Positions 17,783 to 29,235 of a DNA stretch of 64,000 nucleotides are shown here, in pieces. Source of the stretch: Streptococcus parasanguinis (GTDB lineage Bacteria > Bacillota > Bacilli > Lactobacillales > Streptococcaceae). The notes beneath the pieces are model-generated. The model worked only from the letters and a program-made list of their open reading frames with translations, ran no database searches and was not told the DNA's origin. Position 1 is the first letter of the stretch, and every line of letters starts with the position of its first letter. A program made the position numbers and the translations under genes. The stretch spans positions 248,001-312,000 of the forward strand of contig NZ_CP133988.1 of the NCBI RefSeq assembly GCF_031582885.1, in the 5' to 3' direction.

Positions 17783-19093
17783 CTATCCTGCGAATCGTTT
17801 TGTTTTAACCCATTTGGTTTCTTTCCGGTGCAATAGTTTATCCATCACAATCGAAGAGATGGCATCAATCGACACAATGATAAACAGTTGAGAATAGGTG
17901 AAATAGGCAGCCAAAGCCAACCAAATTTGCTTGGTAGTGGCTTGACCAAATTGTGAGGCAAGAGCCACATTAATTTGAAGAAGATAAAGCCCGATCATCA
18001 AGATCCAATTGAAGAGCATCAATTGCGCAATGTAGATATTTTCAGAATCAAAGGAAAATGGAATTTGCACACCTGGCACCACTGTATGGATACACATAGC
18101 CAGAATATTGGCAAAAAAGATCAAGTCCGATAAGACGATGGCCGCATTAAACCAGAAGAAGACACAGGAATAGTTGGTCACTTCTAACTTCACGCGCCAA
18201 TTTCCCTTACCAAATAAATGCTTGAAGTTGGAAAGAACCACTTCATAATTCCCTTTGGCCCAACGTTTCCGTTGCATATAGTAACTCTTCAGAGTCTCTG
18301 GCTCTTGTTGGAAAGCTTCTGAATTATAGGCTAGCGCAATCAACTTCCCACTTTGCATAATCTTGAAAGAAATATCCGTATCCTCAGTCAAGGCACCGTT
18401 TTTCCATCCTCCGATACTCTTTACAAATTCGGTTTGAATAATGAAGTTAGTTCCTGGAATCCGTCCAATCTTAAAGAGATGCCACATGCCCACATGGTGG
18501 ACCCGTTGGGTGACAACAATCTCTTGGTTGATACAGCGGGTCAAGAAGTTTTGATTGGCATTCCGCGTTTTATTGCGGCCGAAAGAAGCCACATGACGTT
18601 CTGGATCTTTGAGGACTTCTTTCACAAGGAAATAAAGAGCATTCTTTTCAGGCATGGCATCTGCATCATAGACGCAGATATAGTCTCCAGTCGCCATCGC
18701 CAAAGCGTCATTTAGCACACCGGCTTTCCCACCTGTTCCACTTCGATTGATAATGGTCAAATCCCGTCCTGCATACTCTGGCAATGCTTTAACCGCCAAA
18801 CACTCTTCATAGGTGCGATCGGAACAATTATCCGCAAAGAGCAGTAATTCAACACGATCATGTGGGTAGTTCATATCAAGGATCGCTTTGGCTGTTTGTG
18901 CAATGACCACATCCTCATTATGGGCGGGTACGACGATCGTTACTTTTGGATAATAAGGGAGCGGATCCGTATTAACACGAAAATCACTGTGTTTAAACCA
19001 AAAATGAACGGCTGAAAAGAGGATTACTAAGCCCCAGGCTAAGGATAACCAAATCGAAATCAAGGCAATAATCATCACAATTTGACTAATCAT
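17783..19093 (-). CDS. Processive family 2 glycosyltransferase (exopolysaccharide synthase)
   Basis: A 436-residue membrane glycosyltransferase. An N-terminal helix (about residues 1-28) precedes a cytosolic GT-A domain (VTIVVPAHNED, YDADAMP, ALTEDTD) and the QRKRW motif at about 252-256. These are the complete D, D, D, QxxRW set of processive beta-synthases such as PgaC/IcaA, BcsA and hyaluronan synthase. Four more helices follow. It would polymerise and extrude a polysaccharide. The ATG at 19093 overlaps the stop of the upstream 46-residue gene (ATGATTAG), so it is translationally coupled; a GTG at 19123 is a weaker alternative. No PilZ domain is present. Confidence 0.9.
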   Translation of the reverse strand: MISQIVMIIALISIWLSLAWGLVILFSAVHFWFKHSDFRVNTDPLPYYPKVTIVVPAHNEDVVIAQTAKAILDMNYPHDRVELLLFADNCSDRTYEECLAVKALPEYAGRDLTIINRSGTGGKAGVLNDALAMATGDYICVYDADAMPEKNALYFLVKEVLKDPERHVASFGRNKTRNANQNFLTRCINQEIVVTQRVHHVGMWHLFKIGRIPGTNFIIQTEFVKSIGGWKNGALTEDTDISFKIMQSGKLIALAYNSEAFQQEPETLKSYYMQRKRWAKGNYEVVLSNFKHLFGKGNWRVKLEVTNYSCVFFWFNAAIVLSDLIFFANILAMCIHTVVPGVQIPFSFDSENIYIAQLMLFNWILMIGLYLLQINVALASQFGQATTKQIWLALAAYFTYSQLFIIVSIDAISSIVMDKLLHRKETKWVKTKRFAG

Positions 19094-19226
19094 GGTCCAC
19101 CGCCTTAAAATTTTTATTGACACGGTGGTAAATCACCGTATAAGCTACAAATAATACAATAAAGCACAAGGCAAAAAATACACTGATGCCTACAGCTATA
19201 TTAAAAAATATATTTGTAAGAGACAT
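19086..19226 (-). CDS. 46-residue single-pass membrane protein of the exopolysaccharide operon
   Basis: A short gene with a strong ribosome site (AGGAGG, 6 bases before the ATG at 19226). The product is MSLTNIFFNIAVGISVFFAL, then CFIVLFVAYTVIYHRVN and a charged tail ending KAVDHD. One membrane helix spans about residues 8-33. It lies 9 bases after the GGDEF-like gene and its stop overlaps the start of the synthase. Its position is like that of small accessory subunits of synthase systems (PgaD/IcaD-like), but no sequence similarity can be claimed. Confidence 0.72.
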   Translation of the reverse strand: MSLTNIFFNIAVGISVFFALCFIVLFVAYTVIYHRVNKNFKAVDHD

Positions 19227-19235
19227 GTTTTCCTC

Positions 19236-20024
19236 CTAATATTCCACAATAATATCTGTTTCAAGTTGACGTTTTAAGTAACGAATCATTTCTTTATAGC
19301 GATGGTATTTGGTTCGATTGGATTGATCCACTACAAGAAATCCTGACTGAAATTGGATGCCCTGAACCCCATCTTCTCCTTGGAACACCAGACTTTCCAA
19401 CTGTGGTTTTAAGACCGTCATATAATCGCTCTTCAGATCCCGCTCGCTATCAGAAGATAAGATCAAGAAATTACCGTCTGATACATAATACAAGCTTTCA
19501 TTTGGCTTCAGATGATGCGTTAACAAATAGTTGATTTGGTTCAAGGTCCGATTGTACTCTCTCGGTTGCAATTGGAAGAACAATTCCTCGTGCGACCAGT
19601 GAATGAGTAAGGCCTGAATTGTATCATTGGTTTGTCCGCCATAAGAAGCGATGCGGTTGCGATAATCTGCGTAAGCTTCTGGCTCTTGATCCTTCACTTT
19701 TGCAATCTCTTTAAAGAGGTGATAGCGAATTCGGGTCAAGATTCCAATCAAGATTGGAAAACTAAAGAGCAAGAGCAAGGCTTGATGAAATGGGATATAG
19801 ACAACACCCGCCACCAAAAAGACAATCCCAAGGGCAAATGACAACAGGATGGTCCATGTCAACAATAAATCCGATAAAACAATAGCAGAAAATAATCCTA
19901 AAACAAAGAACAATCCTTCCTCAATCAGAATCTCTCTTGCAAAAAACAAGCAGTAAAGTAAAAGAAGTACTTCGAAAACAATCAAAATCAGCAACCATCT
20001 ACTTAACTTTTCCGTTTTTTTCAT
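19236..20024 (-). CDS. Membrane protein with a degenerate GGDEF-like C-terminal domain
   Basis: A 262-residue protein. Four hydrophobic segments (about residues 10-28, 32-54, 57-77, 79-97) form a membrane sensor region. A cytosolic domain from about 115 has the spacing of a GGDEF domain: YYVSDGNFLILSSDSERDL aligns with the RYGGDEFLILLP region, but the signature GGDEF is replaced by SDGNF. A cyclase activity is therefore unlikely. Degenerate GGDEF proteins such as PelD control polysaccharide synthases. It lies directly between wecB (no gap) and the 46-residue gene. The GGDEF assignment rests on motif position only and should be tested by fold prediction. Confidence 0.6.
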   Translation of the reverse strand: MKKTEKLSRWLLILIVFEVLLLLYCLFFAREILIEEGLFFVLGLFSAIVLSDLLLTWTILLSFALGIVFLVAGVVYIPFHQALLLLFSFPILIGILTRIRYHLFKEIAKVKDQEPEAYADYRNRIASYGGQTNDTIQALLIHWSHEELFFQLQPREYNRTLNQINYLLTHHLKPNESLYYVSDGNFLILSSDSERDLKSDYMTVLKPQLESLVFQGEDGVQGIQFQSGFLVVDQSNRTKYHRYKEMIRYLKRQLETDIIVEY

Positions 20025-21179
20025 TTATTCTTTCTCTCCCTCATGAAATTCTTCGGCAGCCTCTCCCTGGCCAAAGTAATGTTTAATGGCTTGTACGATT
20101 CGCTCAGAAGCTCTTCCATCCCCATAAGGATTTCGGGCATTTGCCATTTGAAGATACAGGCTTTCGTTGGTTAAGAGCTCTGTCATCGTCGTTTTGACGA
20201 CGGCAGGATCCGTTCCAACTAATTTCAAAATTCCCGCTTTGACCCCTTCTGGGCGTTCCGTTGTATCGCGTAATACCAATACCGGTTTTCCTAATGATGG
20301 CGCCTCCTCTTGCACCCCACCTGAATCCGACATGATAAAGTAACTTCTCGAAGCTAAGTTGTGGAAATCTAGTACATCTAGAGGCTCAATGAGGTGGATC
20401 CGATCATGATCTCCTAATAGATCGTTTGCTGCCTCTTGGACCGCTGGACTAAGATGCACTGGGTAAACCACTTCAATAGTCGGTTCTTGATCCACCATTT
20501 CTCTCAGAGCCCCAAAGACCGCTCGCATGGGTTGGCCTTGATTTTCTCTTCGATGCATGGTGACCAGGATGACTTTTTTAGCTGGATCTAATTGATCTAA
20601 CACTTCGTGGTGATAATCCTCTTGAACCGTGAGTTTCAGTGCATCGATGGCAGTATTTCCTGTCACCACAATAGAGGATTCCGGATGATTTTCTTTTAAG
20701 AGATTAGCCTTACTTTCGCCAGTCGGCGCAAAATACAGATCCGCTAGATCATCCGTCATTTGACGGTTCATCTCTTCTGGATACGGAGAATATTTATCAA
20801 AGGTTCTCAAACCAGCTTCGACGTGACCAATGCGGACTTGATTGTAAAAGGCAACCAAACTCGCCGCAAAGGTAGTGGTCGTATCTCCATGGACGAGCAC
20901 CATATCTGGCTTTTCTTTTTTGATAACTGGATCTAATTGATTCAGAATTTTAGAGGTAATGTCTAATAAGGTCTGGCTTTTCCCCATAATATCCAAATCG
21001 TAATCAGGTACGATGTTAAAGATTTCTAAAACCTGGTCCAGCATTTGACGGTGCTGGGCAGTGACCACTGTAATGGTCTCAATAGTCTCCCTCTGCTTTT
21101 GCAACTCCAGCACCAAAGGGGCCATTTTAATGGCCTCCGGTCGCGTCCCAAACACAACCATAATTTTCAATTTTCCCAT
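20025..21179 (-). CDS. wecB: UDP-N-acetylglucosamine 2-epimerase (non-hydrolysing)
   Basis: A 384-residue epimerase that interconverts UDP-GlcNAc and UDP-ManNAc. It has the N-terminal MVVFGTRPEAIKMAPL, HGDTTTT (about residues 97-103), HVEAGLRT (about 117-124) and SDSGGVQEEAPSLGKP (about 288-303) motifs of the WecB/MnaA family. A GGGGGAAG ribosome site precedes the ATG. It is first of the five-gene unit and suggests the polymer contains, or is balanced against, ManNAc or GlcNAc. The enzyme could also serve teichoic acid or capsule linkage units. Confidence 0.93.
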   Translation of the reverse strand: MGKLKIMVVFGTRPEAIKMAPLVLELQKQRETIETITVVTAQHRQMLDQVLEIFNIVPDYDLDIMGKSQTLLDITSKILNQLDPVIKKEKPDMVLVHGDTTTTFAASLVAFYNQVRIGHVEAGLRTFDKYSPYPEEMNRQMTDDLADLYFAPTGESKANLLKENHPESSIVVTGNTAIDALKLTVQEDYHHEVLDQLDPAKKVILVTMHRRENQGQPMRAVFGALREMVDQEPTIEVVYPVHLSPAVQEAANDLLGDHDRIHLIEPLDVLDFHNLASRSYFIMSDSGGVQEEAPSLGKPVLVLRDTTERPEGVKAGILKLVGTDPAVVKTTMTELLTNESLYLQMANARNPYGDGRASERIVQAIKHYFGQGEAAEEFHEGEKE

Positions 21180-21241
21180 AAACTTCCCCCGTCGACATAC
21201 ATGTAATTCGACATTTTTTTAATTTGTGTACATCTTTTTCC

Positions 21242-21270
21242 ATTCTACCGCCAATGACTTTAAATGTCAA
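21242..21270 (-). promoter_or_regulatory. Strong sigma-70 promoter of the exopolysaccharide operon
   Basis: Consensus TTGACA (21265-21270), 17-base spacer and TAGAAT (21242-21247) on the minus strand, giving a leader of about 55 bases before wecB. Confidence 0.8.
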
Positions 21271-21464
21271 ACCGCTTTTGGGTTTTATAAAGAAATTACT
21301 AATAGTTAGTCATTTTATTATTTTGGTGTTTAGAATACATATCCATATAATCACTAATTGTAAGTATTTACAGCATGACTTTTACCGGGCTAATATTTTT
21401 GGTAAAAAAATAATTCAATAATTATACAATTATTTTTCAAATAATAAATTTTTATAATTTTTTC

Positions 21465-21493
21465 AAAAAAAAGCCGGAACTTGTAGTTCCGAC
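21465..21493 (-). terminator. Terminator of rpoBC
   Basis: Stem GTCGGAAC/GTTCCGGC with loop TACAA, followed by eight T's on the minus strand, nine bases past the rpoC stop. Confidence 0.9.
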
Positions 21494-21501
21494 TAATTTT
21501 C

Positions 21502-24500
21502 TTATTCTTCTACGACTTCAGCTGTTTGAACTTCATCAACTGTTCCATCTGTTAATGGCACTTCTTCGATAATTTCAACTTCATTAATCGCTTGTGGTTC
21601 CAAGTTACGGTAACGAGCCATACCTGTACCTGCAGGAATAATCTTACCAATGATAACATTTTCCTTAAGTCCAAGGAGATGGTCTTTCTTACCACGGATC
21701 GCTGCGTCTGTAAGAACACGAGTTGTTTCCTGGAAGGAAGCCGCAGACAAGAAACTGTTGGTTTCAAGTGAGGCTTTGGTAATTCCCATAAGGACTGGAC
21801 GAGCTGTCGCAGGAACTCCACCAGAAATAAGGACGTCCTTGTTGGCATCTGTAAAGTCTGTAATGTCCATCAGAGTACCCATGAGAAGGTCTGTATCTCC
21901 TGGATCCATGACACGTACTTTACGGATCATTTGACGCACCATTACCTCGATGTGTTTGTCGCCGATTTCTACCCCTTGGCTACGGTATACTTTTTGTACT
22001 TCTGCAAGAAGGTAAGTTTCAACAGACAAGACATCACGAACGGCAAGGAGACGTTTTGGTTGGATAGACCCTTCTGTCAGAGCATCACCACGAGAGACTT
22101 GATCTCCCACTTCGACTTTCATGCGGGCAGTGTAAGGGACAACGTATTCGCCCTCACCAGTTGCTCCGCTAACAAAGACTTTCTTGGTCCGTGTAGAAGC
22201 ATCTTCTTCGATCGCTGTGACTTCCCCTTTGACCTCAGTGATGACCGCTTCCCCTTTTGGATTGCGGGCTTCAAAGATTTCTTGGACACGAGGAAGACCC
22301 TGAGTGATATCGGTATTTGAGGCAACCCCACCCGTGTGGAAGGTACGCATGGTCAACTGTGTACCAGGTTCCCCGATAGATTGGGCAGCGATAGTTCCGA
22401 CTGCTTCACCCACTTCAACCGCATCACCAGTCGCCAAGTTGATACCATAACAGTGACGGCAGACACCATGGCGGGTGTTACATGTAAAGACAGAGCGGAT
22501 AGTGACTTCTTCCACACCAGCTTTGACAATTTCACGTGCTAGGTCTTCTGAAATCAAGGTATCTGGACCAACGATGACTTCACCTGTTTCAGGATGTTTA
22601 ACAGATTTCTTGGTATAACGACCAGTCAAGCGTTCTTCGAGTGGCTCGATCATTTCCTTACCATCAGTAATGGCACGGATCACAAGTCCACGGTCTGTTC
22701 CACAGTCATCTTCACGGATAATGACGTCTTGGGCCACGTCAACCAAACGACGAGTCAAGTAACCTGAGTCGGCTGTCTTCAAGGCCGTATCGGTCATCCC
22801 TTTACGGGCACCGTGAGTTGAGAAGAACATTTCGAGTACTGACAAACCTTCGCGGAAGTTTGACAGGATTGGCAATTCCATGATCCGTCCATTTGGAGCG
22901 GCCATCAAACCACGCATACCGGCAAGTTGCGAGAAGTTTGAAATGTTACCACGGGCTCCAGAGTCCATCATCATAACGATTGGGTTCTTCGGATCTTGGT
23001 TATCCACCAAGCGTTTTTCCAATTTCTCGCGGGCTGCACGCCATTCAGCTGTAACGGCATTGTAGCGTTCGTCATCCGTGATCAAACCACGACGGAATTG
23101 TTTGGTGATTTGTTCCACACGTTTGTGAGATTCTTCAATGATTTCTGCCTTGTCTTCAACGACCGGGATATCGGCAATCCCCACTGTCAAACCAGCAAGG
23201 GTTGAGTGATGGTAACCCAAGTCTTTCAAGCGGTCCAAGAAAGCAGACGTTTCAGTTGTACGGAAGCGTTTGAAGATTTCTGCGATGATATTTCCAAGAT
23301 TTTTCTTCTTGAATGGAACGTTTAATTCCAATTTTTCAATCGCTGCTTTGACATCTTGACCAGGCTCCAAGAAGTACTTAGCTGGAACGCCTTCTGTCAA
23401 GTTGGCATTATTTGGCTCTTGAAGGTATGGAAGTTCTGCAGGCATGATATCGTTAAAGAGAATCTTACCAACAGTTGTCAAGAGAATCTTGTGTTGTTGC
23501 GCTTCTGTCCATGGTTTGTTCAAGCTATCGGTCGCAATTCCGACACGGGTATGCAAGTGAACATAGCCATTGCGAAGGGCCATGACCGCTTCATCACGGT
23601 CTTTAAAGACCATGCCTTCCCCTTCACGACCAGCTTCTTCCATAGTGAGGTAGTAGTTCCCCAATACCATATCCTGAGATGGGGTAACAACTGGTTTACC
23701 GTCTTTTGGATTCAAGATGTGCTCAGCAGCCAACATCAAGATACGAGCTTCTGCTTGGGCTTCTTCTGAAAGCGGTACGTGGATGGCCATTTGGTCCCCG
23801 TCAAAGTCGGCATTGTAGGCTTCACAGACAAGTGGGTGCAAGCGAAGAGCTTTCCCGTCAATCAATACAGGTTCAAAAGCTTGGATCCCCAAACGGTGAA
23901 GGGTCGGTGCGCGGTTCAAGAGAACTGGGTGTTCTTTGATCACTTCTTCTAGGATATCCCAGATGCGTTCATCTCCACGTTCGACCAAGCGTTTTGCAGC
24001 TTTGACGTTTTGCACGATATCACGCGCAACGATTTCACGCATCACAAATGGTTTGAAGAGCTCGATCGCCATTTCACGTGGTACACCACATTGGTACATC
24101 TTAAGAGTTGGACCAACGGCGATAACAGAACGTCCTGAGAAGTCGACCCGTTTACCGAGCAAGTTTTGACGGAAACGTCCTTGTTTCCCTTTGAGCATGT
24201 GGCTCAATGATTTTAATGGACGGCTACCTGGTCCTGTGATCGGACGACCACGACGACCGTTATCGATCAAAGCATCAACGGCTTCTTGGAGCATCCGTTT
24301 TTCGTTTTGCACGATGATACCAGGAGCATTCAACTCAAGCAAACGTGCCAAACGGTTGTTCCGGTTAATCACACGACGATAGAGGTCGTTCAAGTCAGAG
24401 GCAGCAAAACGGCCACCATCCAATTGGACCATCGGACGAAGATCTGGTGGAATAACCGGAAGGATATTGAGAACCATCCATTCTGGCTTGTTACCAGATT

Positions 24501-25155
24501 TGTAGAAAGCATCCAAGACATCCAAACGACGAACAGCCTTCACACGTTTTTGACCAGTTGCAGTCTTCAATTCTTCTTTCAAGAGAGCAATTTCAGCTTC
24601 CAAATCCACTTGTTTCAAGAGGTCTTGGATCGCTTCTGCACCCATCTTAGCTACAAAGGAACCTGGTCCGTATTCACGCAAGCGTTCACGGTATTCACGT
24701 TCCGTCATGATGGATTTGTGCTCAAGTGGTGTATCTTTTGGATCGATCACCACATAAGCTGCGAAGTAAATGACTTCTTCAAGGGCACGAGGGCTCATAT
24801 CCAAAGTCAATCCCATACGAGAAGGGATGCCTTTGAAGTACCAGATGTGTGATACAGGTGCTTTCAACTCGATGTGTCCCATACGTTCACGACGAACTTT
24901 CGCACGTGTTACTTCAACCCCACAGCGGTCACAAACGATCCCTTTGTAACGGATCCGTTTGTATTTCCCACACGCACATTCCCAGTCTTTTGTAGGTCCA
25001 AAGATGACTTCATCAAAGAGACCTTCACGTTCTGGTTTCAATGTACGGTAGTTGATTGTTTCAGGTTTCTTGACCTCTCCATAAGACCATGAACGGACCT
25101 TGCTTGGAGAAGCTAGGGTGATTTGCATACTTTTAAAACGATTTACATCAACCAC
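21502..25155 (-). CDS. rpoC: RNA polymerase beta' subunit
   Basis: A 1217-residue beta' subunit. It has the N-terminal zinc ribbon [20 protein letters not shown] (four Cys, about residues 60-80) and the catalytic magnesium loop [10 protein letters not shown] with its three aspartates (about 448-457). The second Cys cluster is [13 protein letters not shown] (about 890-902). The start is a GTG ([11 protein letters not shown]). It follows rpoB after a 159-base gap that holds no gene. The acidic, valine-rich C-terminal tail is typical of streptococci. Confidence 0.97.
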   Translation of the reverse strand: MVDVNRFKSMQITLASPSKVRSWSYGEVKKPETINYRTLKPEREGLFDEVIFGPTKDWECACGKYKRIRYKGIVCDRCGVEVTRAKVRRERMGHIELKAPVSHIWYFKGIPSRMGLTLDMSPRALEEVIYFAAYVVIDPKDTPLEHKSIMTEREYRERLREYGPGSFVAKMGAEAIQDLLKQVDLEAEIALLKEELKTATGQKRVKAVRRLDVLDAFYKSGNKPEWMVLNILPVIPPDLRPMVQLDGGRFAASDLNDLYRRVINRNNRLARLLELNAPGIIVQNEKRMLQEAVDALIDNGRRGRPITGPGSRPLKSLSHMLKGKQGRFRQNLLGKRVDFSGRSVIAVGPTLKMYQCGVPREMAIELFKPFVMREIVARDIVQNVKAAKRLVERGDERIWDILEEVIKEHPVLLNRAPTLHRLGIQAFEPVLIDGKALRLHPLVCEAYNADFDGDQMAIHVPLSEEAQAEARILMLAAEHILNPKDGKPVVTPSQDMVLGNYYLTMEEAGREGEGMVFKDRDEAVMALRNGYVHLHTRVGIATDSLNKPWTEAQQHKILLTTVGKILFNDIMPAELPYLQEPNNANLTEGVPAKYFLEPGQDVKAAIEKLELNVPFKKKNLGNIIAEIFKRFRTTETSAFLDRLKDLGYHHSTLAGLTVGIADIPVVEDKAEIIEESHKRVEQITKQFRRGLITDDERYNAVTAEWRAAREKLEKRLVDNQDPKNPIVMMMDSGARGNISNFSQLAGMRGLMAAPNGRIMELPILSNFREGLSVLEMFFSTHGARKGMTDTALKTADSGYLTRRLVDVAQDVIIREDDCGTDRGLVIRAITDGKEMIEPLEERLTGRYTKKSVKHPETGEVIVGPDTLISEDLAREIVKAGVEEVTIRSVFTCNTRHGVCRHCYGINLATGDAVEVGEAVGTIAAQSIGEPGTQLTMRTFHTGGVASNTDITQGLPRVQEIFEARNPKGEAVITEVKGEVTAIEEDASTRTKKVFVSGATGEGEYVVPYTARMKVEVGDQVSRGDALTEGSIQPKRLLAVRDVLSVETYLLAEVQKVYRSQGVEIGDKHIEVMVRQMIRKVRVMDPGDTDLLMGTLMDITDFTDANKDVLISGGVPATARPVLMGITKASLETNSFLSAASFQETTRVLTDAAIRGKKDHLLGLKENVIIGKIIPAGTGMARYRNLEPQAINEVEIIEEVPLTDGTVDEVQTAEVVEE

Positions 25156-25314
25156 TATTTCTTACCTTTCCTTGTTTTCATACTTGTTTCATTTGGATAC
25201 AGCTTAGGTGGGGAAAGAAAGAAAACTTTCTTGCCACCTCCTTGTGTCTGTATCTTGTTATCGAATCATCCTGTCAGAAGTATTGGTTTCTCACAAGACA
25301 ATCATTTTTACTGA

Positions 25315-28300
25315 TTATTTTTCTGATTCTTCAGCATCAAAGGCTGCTTTTGCTTCCTTGGCTGCTTTTTCACGTGCTTTTTCAAGGTCATCCACATGAA
25401 TCACATCATCGTCTTCCCCTTCATCGAGGTCACGAAGTTCCACTTCTTGATCATCTTCGTCCAAGACACGCATGTCAAGACCAAGAGATTGCAATTCTTT
25501 GACAAGAACGCGGAAGGATTCTGGTACACCTGGTTTTGGAATTGGTTTACCTTTGGTAATTGCTTCATAAGCTTTCAAACGTCCGTTGACATCATCTGAC
25601 TTGTAGGTCAAGATTTCTTGAAGGACATTTGATGCACCATAAGCCTCAAGGGCCCACACTTCCATTTCCCCGAAACGTTGTCCACCAAACTGAGCTTTCC
25701 CTCCGAGTGGTTGTTGGGTAACCATTGAGTATGGTCCGACAGAACGAGCGTGGAGTTTATCATCAACCATGTGGTGAAGCTTGATCATGTACATGACACC
25801 GACAGAAACACGGTTGTCAAATGGCTCACCTGTACGGCCATCGTAAAGAATGGTCTTGGCATCGCTATCCATACCAGCTTCACGAACGGTATCCCAGAGG
25901 TCTTCTGAGCTTGCTCCGTCAAAGACTGGTGTTGCGATGTGGATACCCAAGTTACGAGCGGCCATACCAAGGTGAAGTTCCATAACCTGACCGATATTCA
26001 TACGTGATGGCACCCCAAGAGGGTTCAACATGATATCAACTGGTGTACCGTCTGGAAGGTAAGGCATGTCTTCAACTGGAACAATACGAGACACAACCCC
26101 TTTGTTTCCGTGACGACCGGCCATCTTATCTCCGACGCGGATCTTCCGTTTTTGTGCGATGTAAACACGAACCAACATGTTGACACCAGATTGCAATTCA
26201 TCTCCGTTTGCACGTGTAAAGATCTTAACATCGCGAACGACTCCATCTCCACCGTGAGGTACACGAAGAGAAGTATCCCGCACTTCACGAGATTTATCTC
26301 CAAAGATCGCGTGAAGGAGACGTTCTTCAGCAGAAAGGTCTTTTTCACCCTTCGGTGTGACCTTACCGACAAGGATATCGCCTTCTTTTACTTCCGCACC
26401 AATACGGATAATACCTGTTTCATCCAAGTCACGAAGAGCATCTTCCCCAACGTTTGGAATTTCACGAGTAATTTCTTCAGGGCCTAACTTAGTATCGCGT
26501 GTTTCTGATTCGAATTCTTCCAAGTGAACAGATGTGTAGACATCTTCTTTCACCAAGCGTTCGCTCATGATAACGGCATCCTCGAAGTTATACCCTTCCC
26601 AAGTCATGTAAGCGACGATTGGGTTTTGACCAAGGGCCATTTCCCCTTTTTCCATCGATGGACCGTCAGCGATAAAGTCGCCTTTTTCAACGGCATCGCC
26701 AACTTTTACAAGGGTACGTTGGTTGTAAGCAGTACCTGAGTTTGAACGACGGAATTTTTGGACGTGATAGACATCAAGAGATCCATCTTCCCGACGAACT
26801 TCTACCTTGTCCGCATCCGCATAAGTAACTTTACCATCGTGTTGAGCAATGACTGCAGCTCCTGAGTCATGGGCTGCTTGGTATTCCATACCAGTACCCA
26901 CATAAGGGGCTTTTGGATCGATCAATGGCACAGCCTGACGTTGCATGTTGGCACCCATGAGGGCACGGTTGGAGTCATCGTTTTCCAAGAAAGGAATACA
27001 TGCTGTCGCAACGGCAACTACTTGTTTTGGAGATACGTCCATGTAGTCGACTTGATCAGATGGGAATTCTTGGTTGTTACCACGGTGACGTCCCATAACG
27101 ATTGGCTCAGCAAAGCCACCTTTTTCGTTCAACTTAGAGTTAGCCTGAGCGACGATGTACTCATCTTCTTCATCGGCTGTCAACCAAACGATTTCGTTGG
27201 TGACTACACCTTTTTCCCGGTCCACTTTACGGTATGGCGTTTGGATGAAGCCATATTTGTTCAAGTGTCCGTAAGATGACAAGTTGTTGATCAAACCGAT
27301 GTTTGGTCCTTCAGGTGTTTCGATTGGACACATACGACCATAGTGGGTATAGTGCACGTCACGCACTTCATATCCGGCACGGTCACGTGTCAAACCACCA
27401 GGCCCTAAGGCAGACAAACGACGTTTGTGAGACAACTCAGAAAGTGGGTTGTGTTGGTCCATGAACTGTGACAACTGTGAAGATCCAAAGAATTCTTTAA
27501 TTGCTGCAGTTACTGGGCGGATGTTGATGATTTGTTGTGGTGTCAAGACATCGTTATCTTGTACAGACATCCGTTCGCGAACGTTTCGTTCCATCCGTGA
27601 AAGTCCAAGACGCACTTGGTTGGCAAGCAATTCACCAACGGCACGAATCCGACGGTTTCCAAGATGGTCGATATCATCCACACGGCCAAGGCCTTCTGCA
27701 AGGTTCAAGAAATAGCTCATTTCTGCCAAGATATCAGCAGGTGTGATGATACGCACTTTGTCAGATGGGTTAGCATTTCCGATGATGGTGACAACGCGGT
27801 CTGGATCTGTCGGAGCGACAACTTTGAATTTTTGCAATTCTACTGGCTCTGTCAAAACAGCAGCATCATTTGGAATGTAGGTGATTTTGTTCAAACCGTT
27901 ATCCAATTGTTCTGAGATGCTGTCGATCACATCGCGCGTCATGACAGTACCAGCTTCTACAAGGATTTCCCCTGTTTCAGCATCTACCAATGGTTCTGCG
28001 ATTGTTTGGTTCAACAAGCGGTTCTTGATATTGAGTTTCTTGTTGATCTTGTAGCGACCGACAGGAGCCAAGTCATAACGACGTGGATCAAAGAAACGAG
28101 CTACCAACAAGCTGCGTGAGCTTTCCGCTGTTTTTGGTTCACCCGGACGAAGACGCTCGTAGATTTCTTTGAGGGCTTCATCTGTCCGTGAATCCATTGG
28201 ATTTTTGTGGATATCTTTTTCAATGGTATTACGAACCAATTCGCTATCCCCAAAGATATCGATGATTTCATCATCTCCAGAGAATCCAAGAGCACGCACA

Positions 28301-28884
28301 AGAGTTGTAAATGGAATCTTACGTGTGCGGTCGATACGTGTGTAAGCAATGTCTTTTGAGTCGGTTTCAAGCTCTAACCAAGCCCCACGGTTAGGGATAA
28401 CAGTTGATCCATAACCAACTTTACCATTCTTGTCCACCTTATCATTGAAGTAGACACCTGGTGAGCGGACCAACTGAGATACGATAATCCGTTCTCCACC
28501 ATTGATGATGAAAGTTCCCATTTCAGTCATGATTGGGAAATCACCAAAGAAAACTTCTTGGGTCTTGATTTCACCTGTTTCTTTGTTGACCAAACGGAAG
28601 GTCACAAAGATTGGTGCTGAGTAGCTGGCATCGTGGATGCGCGCTTCTTCAAGCGAATACTTGGGTTCGCGGATTTCATAACCCACAAATTCCAATTCCA
28701 TTGTATCCGTGAAGTTTGAGATGGGAAGCACATCTTCAAATACTTCCTTCAAGCCATGATCCAAGAAATCTTTGAATGAGTCTGTCTGGATTTCAATCAA
28801 GTTTGGTAAATCAAGAACCTCTTTGATTCTTGAAAAACTACGACGGGTCCGATGTTTCCCGTATTGAACGTCATGTCCTGCCAA
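25315..28884 (-). CDS. rpoB: RNA polymerase beta subunit
   Basis: A 1189-residue beta subunit. The rifampicin pocket reads [20 protein letters not shown] followed by [11 protein letters not shown], with no resistance substitution visible. Other landmarks are the [13 protein letters not shown] segment and the C-terminal [24 protein letters not shown]. Translation starts at a TTG (28884) after an AAAGGAG site, as known for streptococcal rpoB. The C-terminus is strongly acidic and lysine-rich. Transcribed with rpoC. Confidence 0.97.
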   Translation of the reverse strand: MAGHDVQYGKHRTRRSFSRIKEVLDLPNLIEIQTDSFKDFLDHGLKEVFEDVLPISNFTDTMELEFVGYEIREPKYSLEEARIHDASYSAPIFVTFRLVNKETGEIKTQEVFFGDFPIMTEMGTFIINGGERIIVSQLVRSPGVYFNDKVDKNGKVGYGSTVIPNRGAWLELETDSKDIAYTRIDRTRKIPFTTLVRALGFSGDDEIIDIFGDSELVRNTIEKDIHKNPMDSRTDEALKEIYERLRPGEPKTAESSRSLLVARFFDPRRYDLAPVGRYKINKKLNIKNRLLNQTIAEPLVDAETGEILVEAGTVMTRDVIDSISEQLDNGLNKITYIPNDAAVLTEPVELQKFKVVAPTDPDRVVTIIGNANPSDKVRIITPADILAEMSYFLNLAEGLGRVDDIDHLGNRRIRAVGELLANQVRLGLSRMERNVRERMSVQDNDVLTPQQIINIRPVTAAIKEFFGSSQLSQFMDQHNPLSELSHKRRLSALGPGGLTRDRAGYEVRDVHYTHYGRMCPIETPEGPNIGLINNLSSYGHLNKYGFIQTPYRKVDREKGVVTNEIVWLTADEEDEYIVAQANSKLNEKGGFAEPIVMGRHRGNNQEFPSDQVDYMDVSPKQVVAVATACIPFLENDDSNRALMGANMQRQAVPLIDPKAPYVGTGMEYQAAHDSGAAVIAQHDGKVTYADADKVEVRREDGSLDVYHVQKFRRSNSGTAYNQRTLVKVGDAVEKGDFIADGPSMEKGEMALGQNPIVAYMTWEGYNFEDAVIMSERLVKEDVYTSVHLEEFESETRDTKLGPEEITREIPNVGEDALRDLDETGIIRIGAEVKEGDILVGKVTPKGEKDLSAEERLLHAIFGDKSREVRDTSLRVPHGGDGVVRDVKIFTRANGDELQSGVNMLVRVYIAQKRKIRVGDKMAGRHGNKGVVSRIVPVEDMPYLPDGTPVDIMLNPLGVPSRMNIGQVMELHLGMAARNLGIHIATPVFDGASSEDLWDTVREAGMDSDAKTILYDGRTGEPFDNRVSVGVMYMIKLHHMVDDKLHARSVGPYSMVTQQPLGGKAQFGGQRFGEMEVWALEAYGASNVLQEILTYKSDDVNGRLKAYEAITKGKPIPKPGVPESFRVLVKELQSLGLDMRVLDEDDQEVELRDLDEGEDDDVIHVDDLEKAREKAAKEAKAAFDAEESEK

Positions 28885-29235
28885 AGTTTTTAGCTCCTTT
28901 TTCCATACTAGGATAGCTTGGTAAAATGATTTTCACCACCTATCCGGTTTTAACTACAATTGTGTGATTTGCATCACGTGAAGAGCTGTCTCTTCACCTC
29001 ATTCGTCGCTTTTTGTAATTTTTAGAAAAATTAAATTTGTGTAACAAACTAGGATTTTTCTGAAAAATAGGCACAAAAAGAGCAGCTAAATCGACTTATT
29101 CAAGTAAGATTTAACTGCTGTAAGCTCTTATTTGGACAATATTTCAAATAAAGCACACGACAAATTAGTTATCACTATTATACCGTTTTTTGCTCCAAAA
29201 ATCAAGGCTTTCTCTATGTTTTCTACTGGATCAGA
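28885..29235 (-). promoter_or_regulatory. rpoB upstream region: leader and hairpins
   Basis: 351 bases with no gene. From the rpoB side there is an AAAGGAG ribosome site, a leader hairpin GTGAAGAG-acag-CTCTTCAC (about 28978-28998), a likely promoter (TTGTTA, 17 bases, TAAAAA near 29020-29050) and the pbp1b terminator (29075-29127). No known riboswitch motif was seen. Confidence 0.5.
29075..29127 (-). terminator. Terminator after pbp1b
   Basis: Minus-strand stem AGAGCTTACAGCAGTTAAATC pairing with GATTTAGCTGCTCT, followed by TTTTT, about 110 bases past the pbp1b stop. Confidence 0.65.

Larger units (their letters stand above)
21180..21501. other. Intergenic region between rpoC and the exopolysaccharide operon
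   Basis: 322 bases between genes that both run leftward. It holds the wecB promoter (21242-21270), an AT-rich stretch with no gene or clear repeat (about 21280-21460) and the rpoC terminator (21465-21493). Confidence 0.7.

Noticed and set aside
21931..28370. Many long plus- and minus-strand frames lying over rpoC and rpoB.
   Set aside because: They lie antisense or out of frame to two fully conserved genes, lack ribosome sites and match no family; they are by-products of the codon bias.
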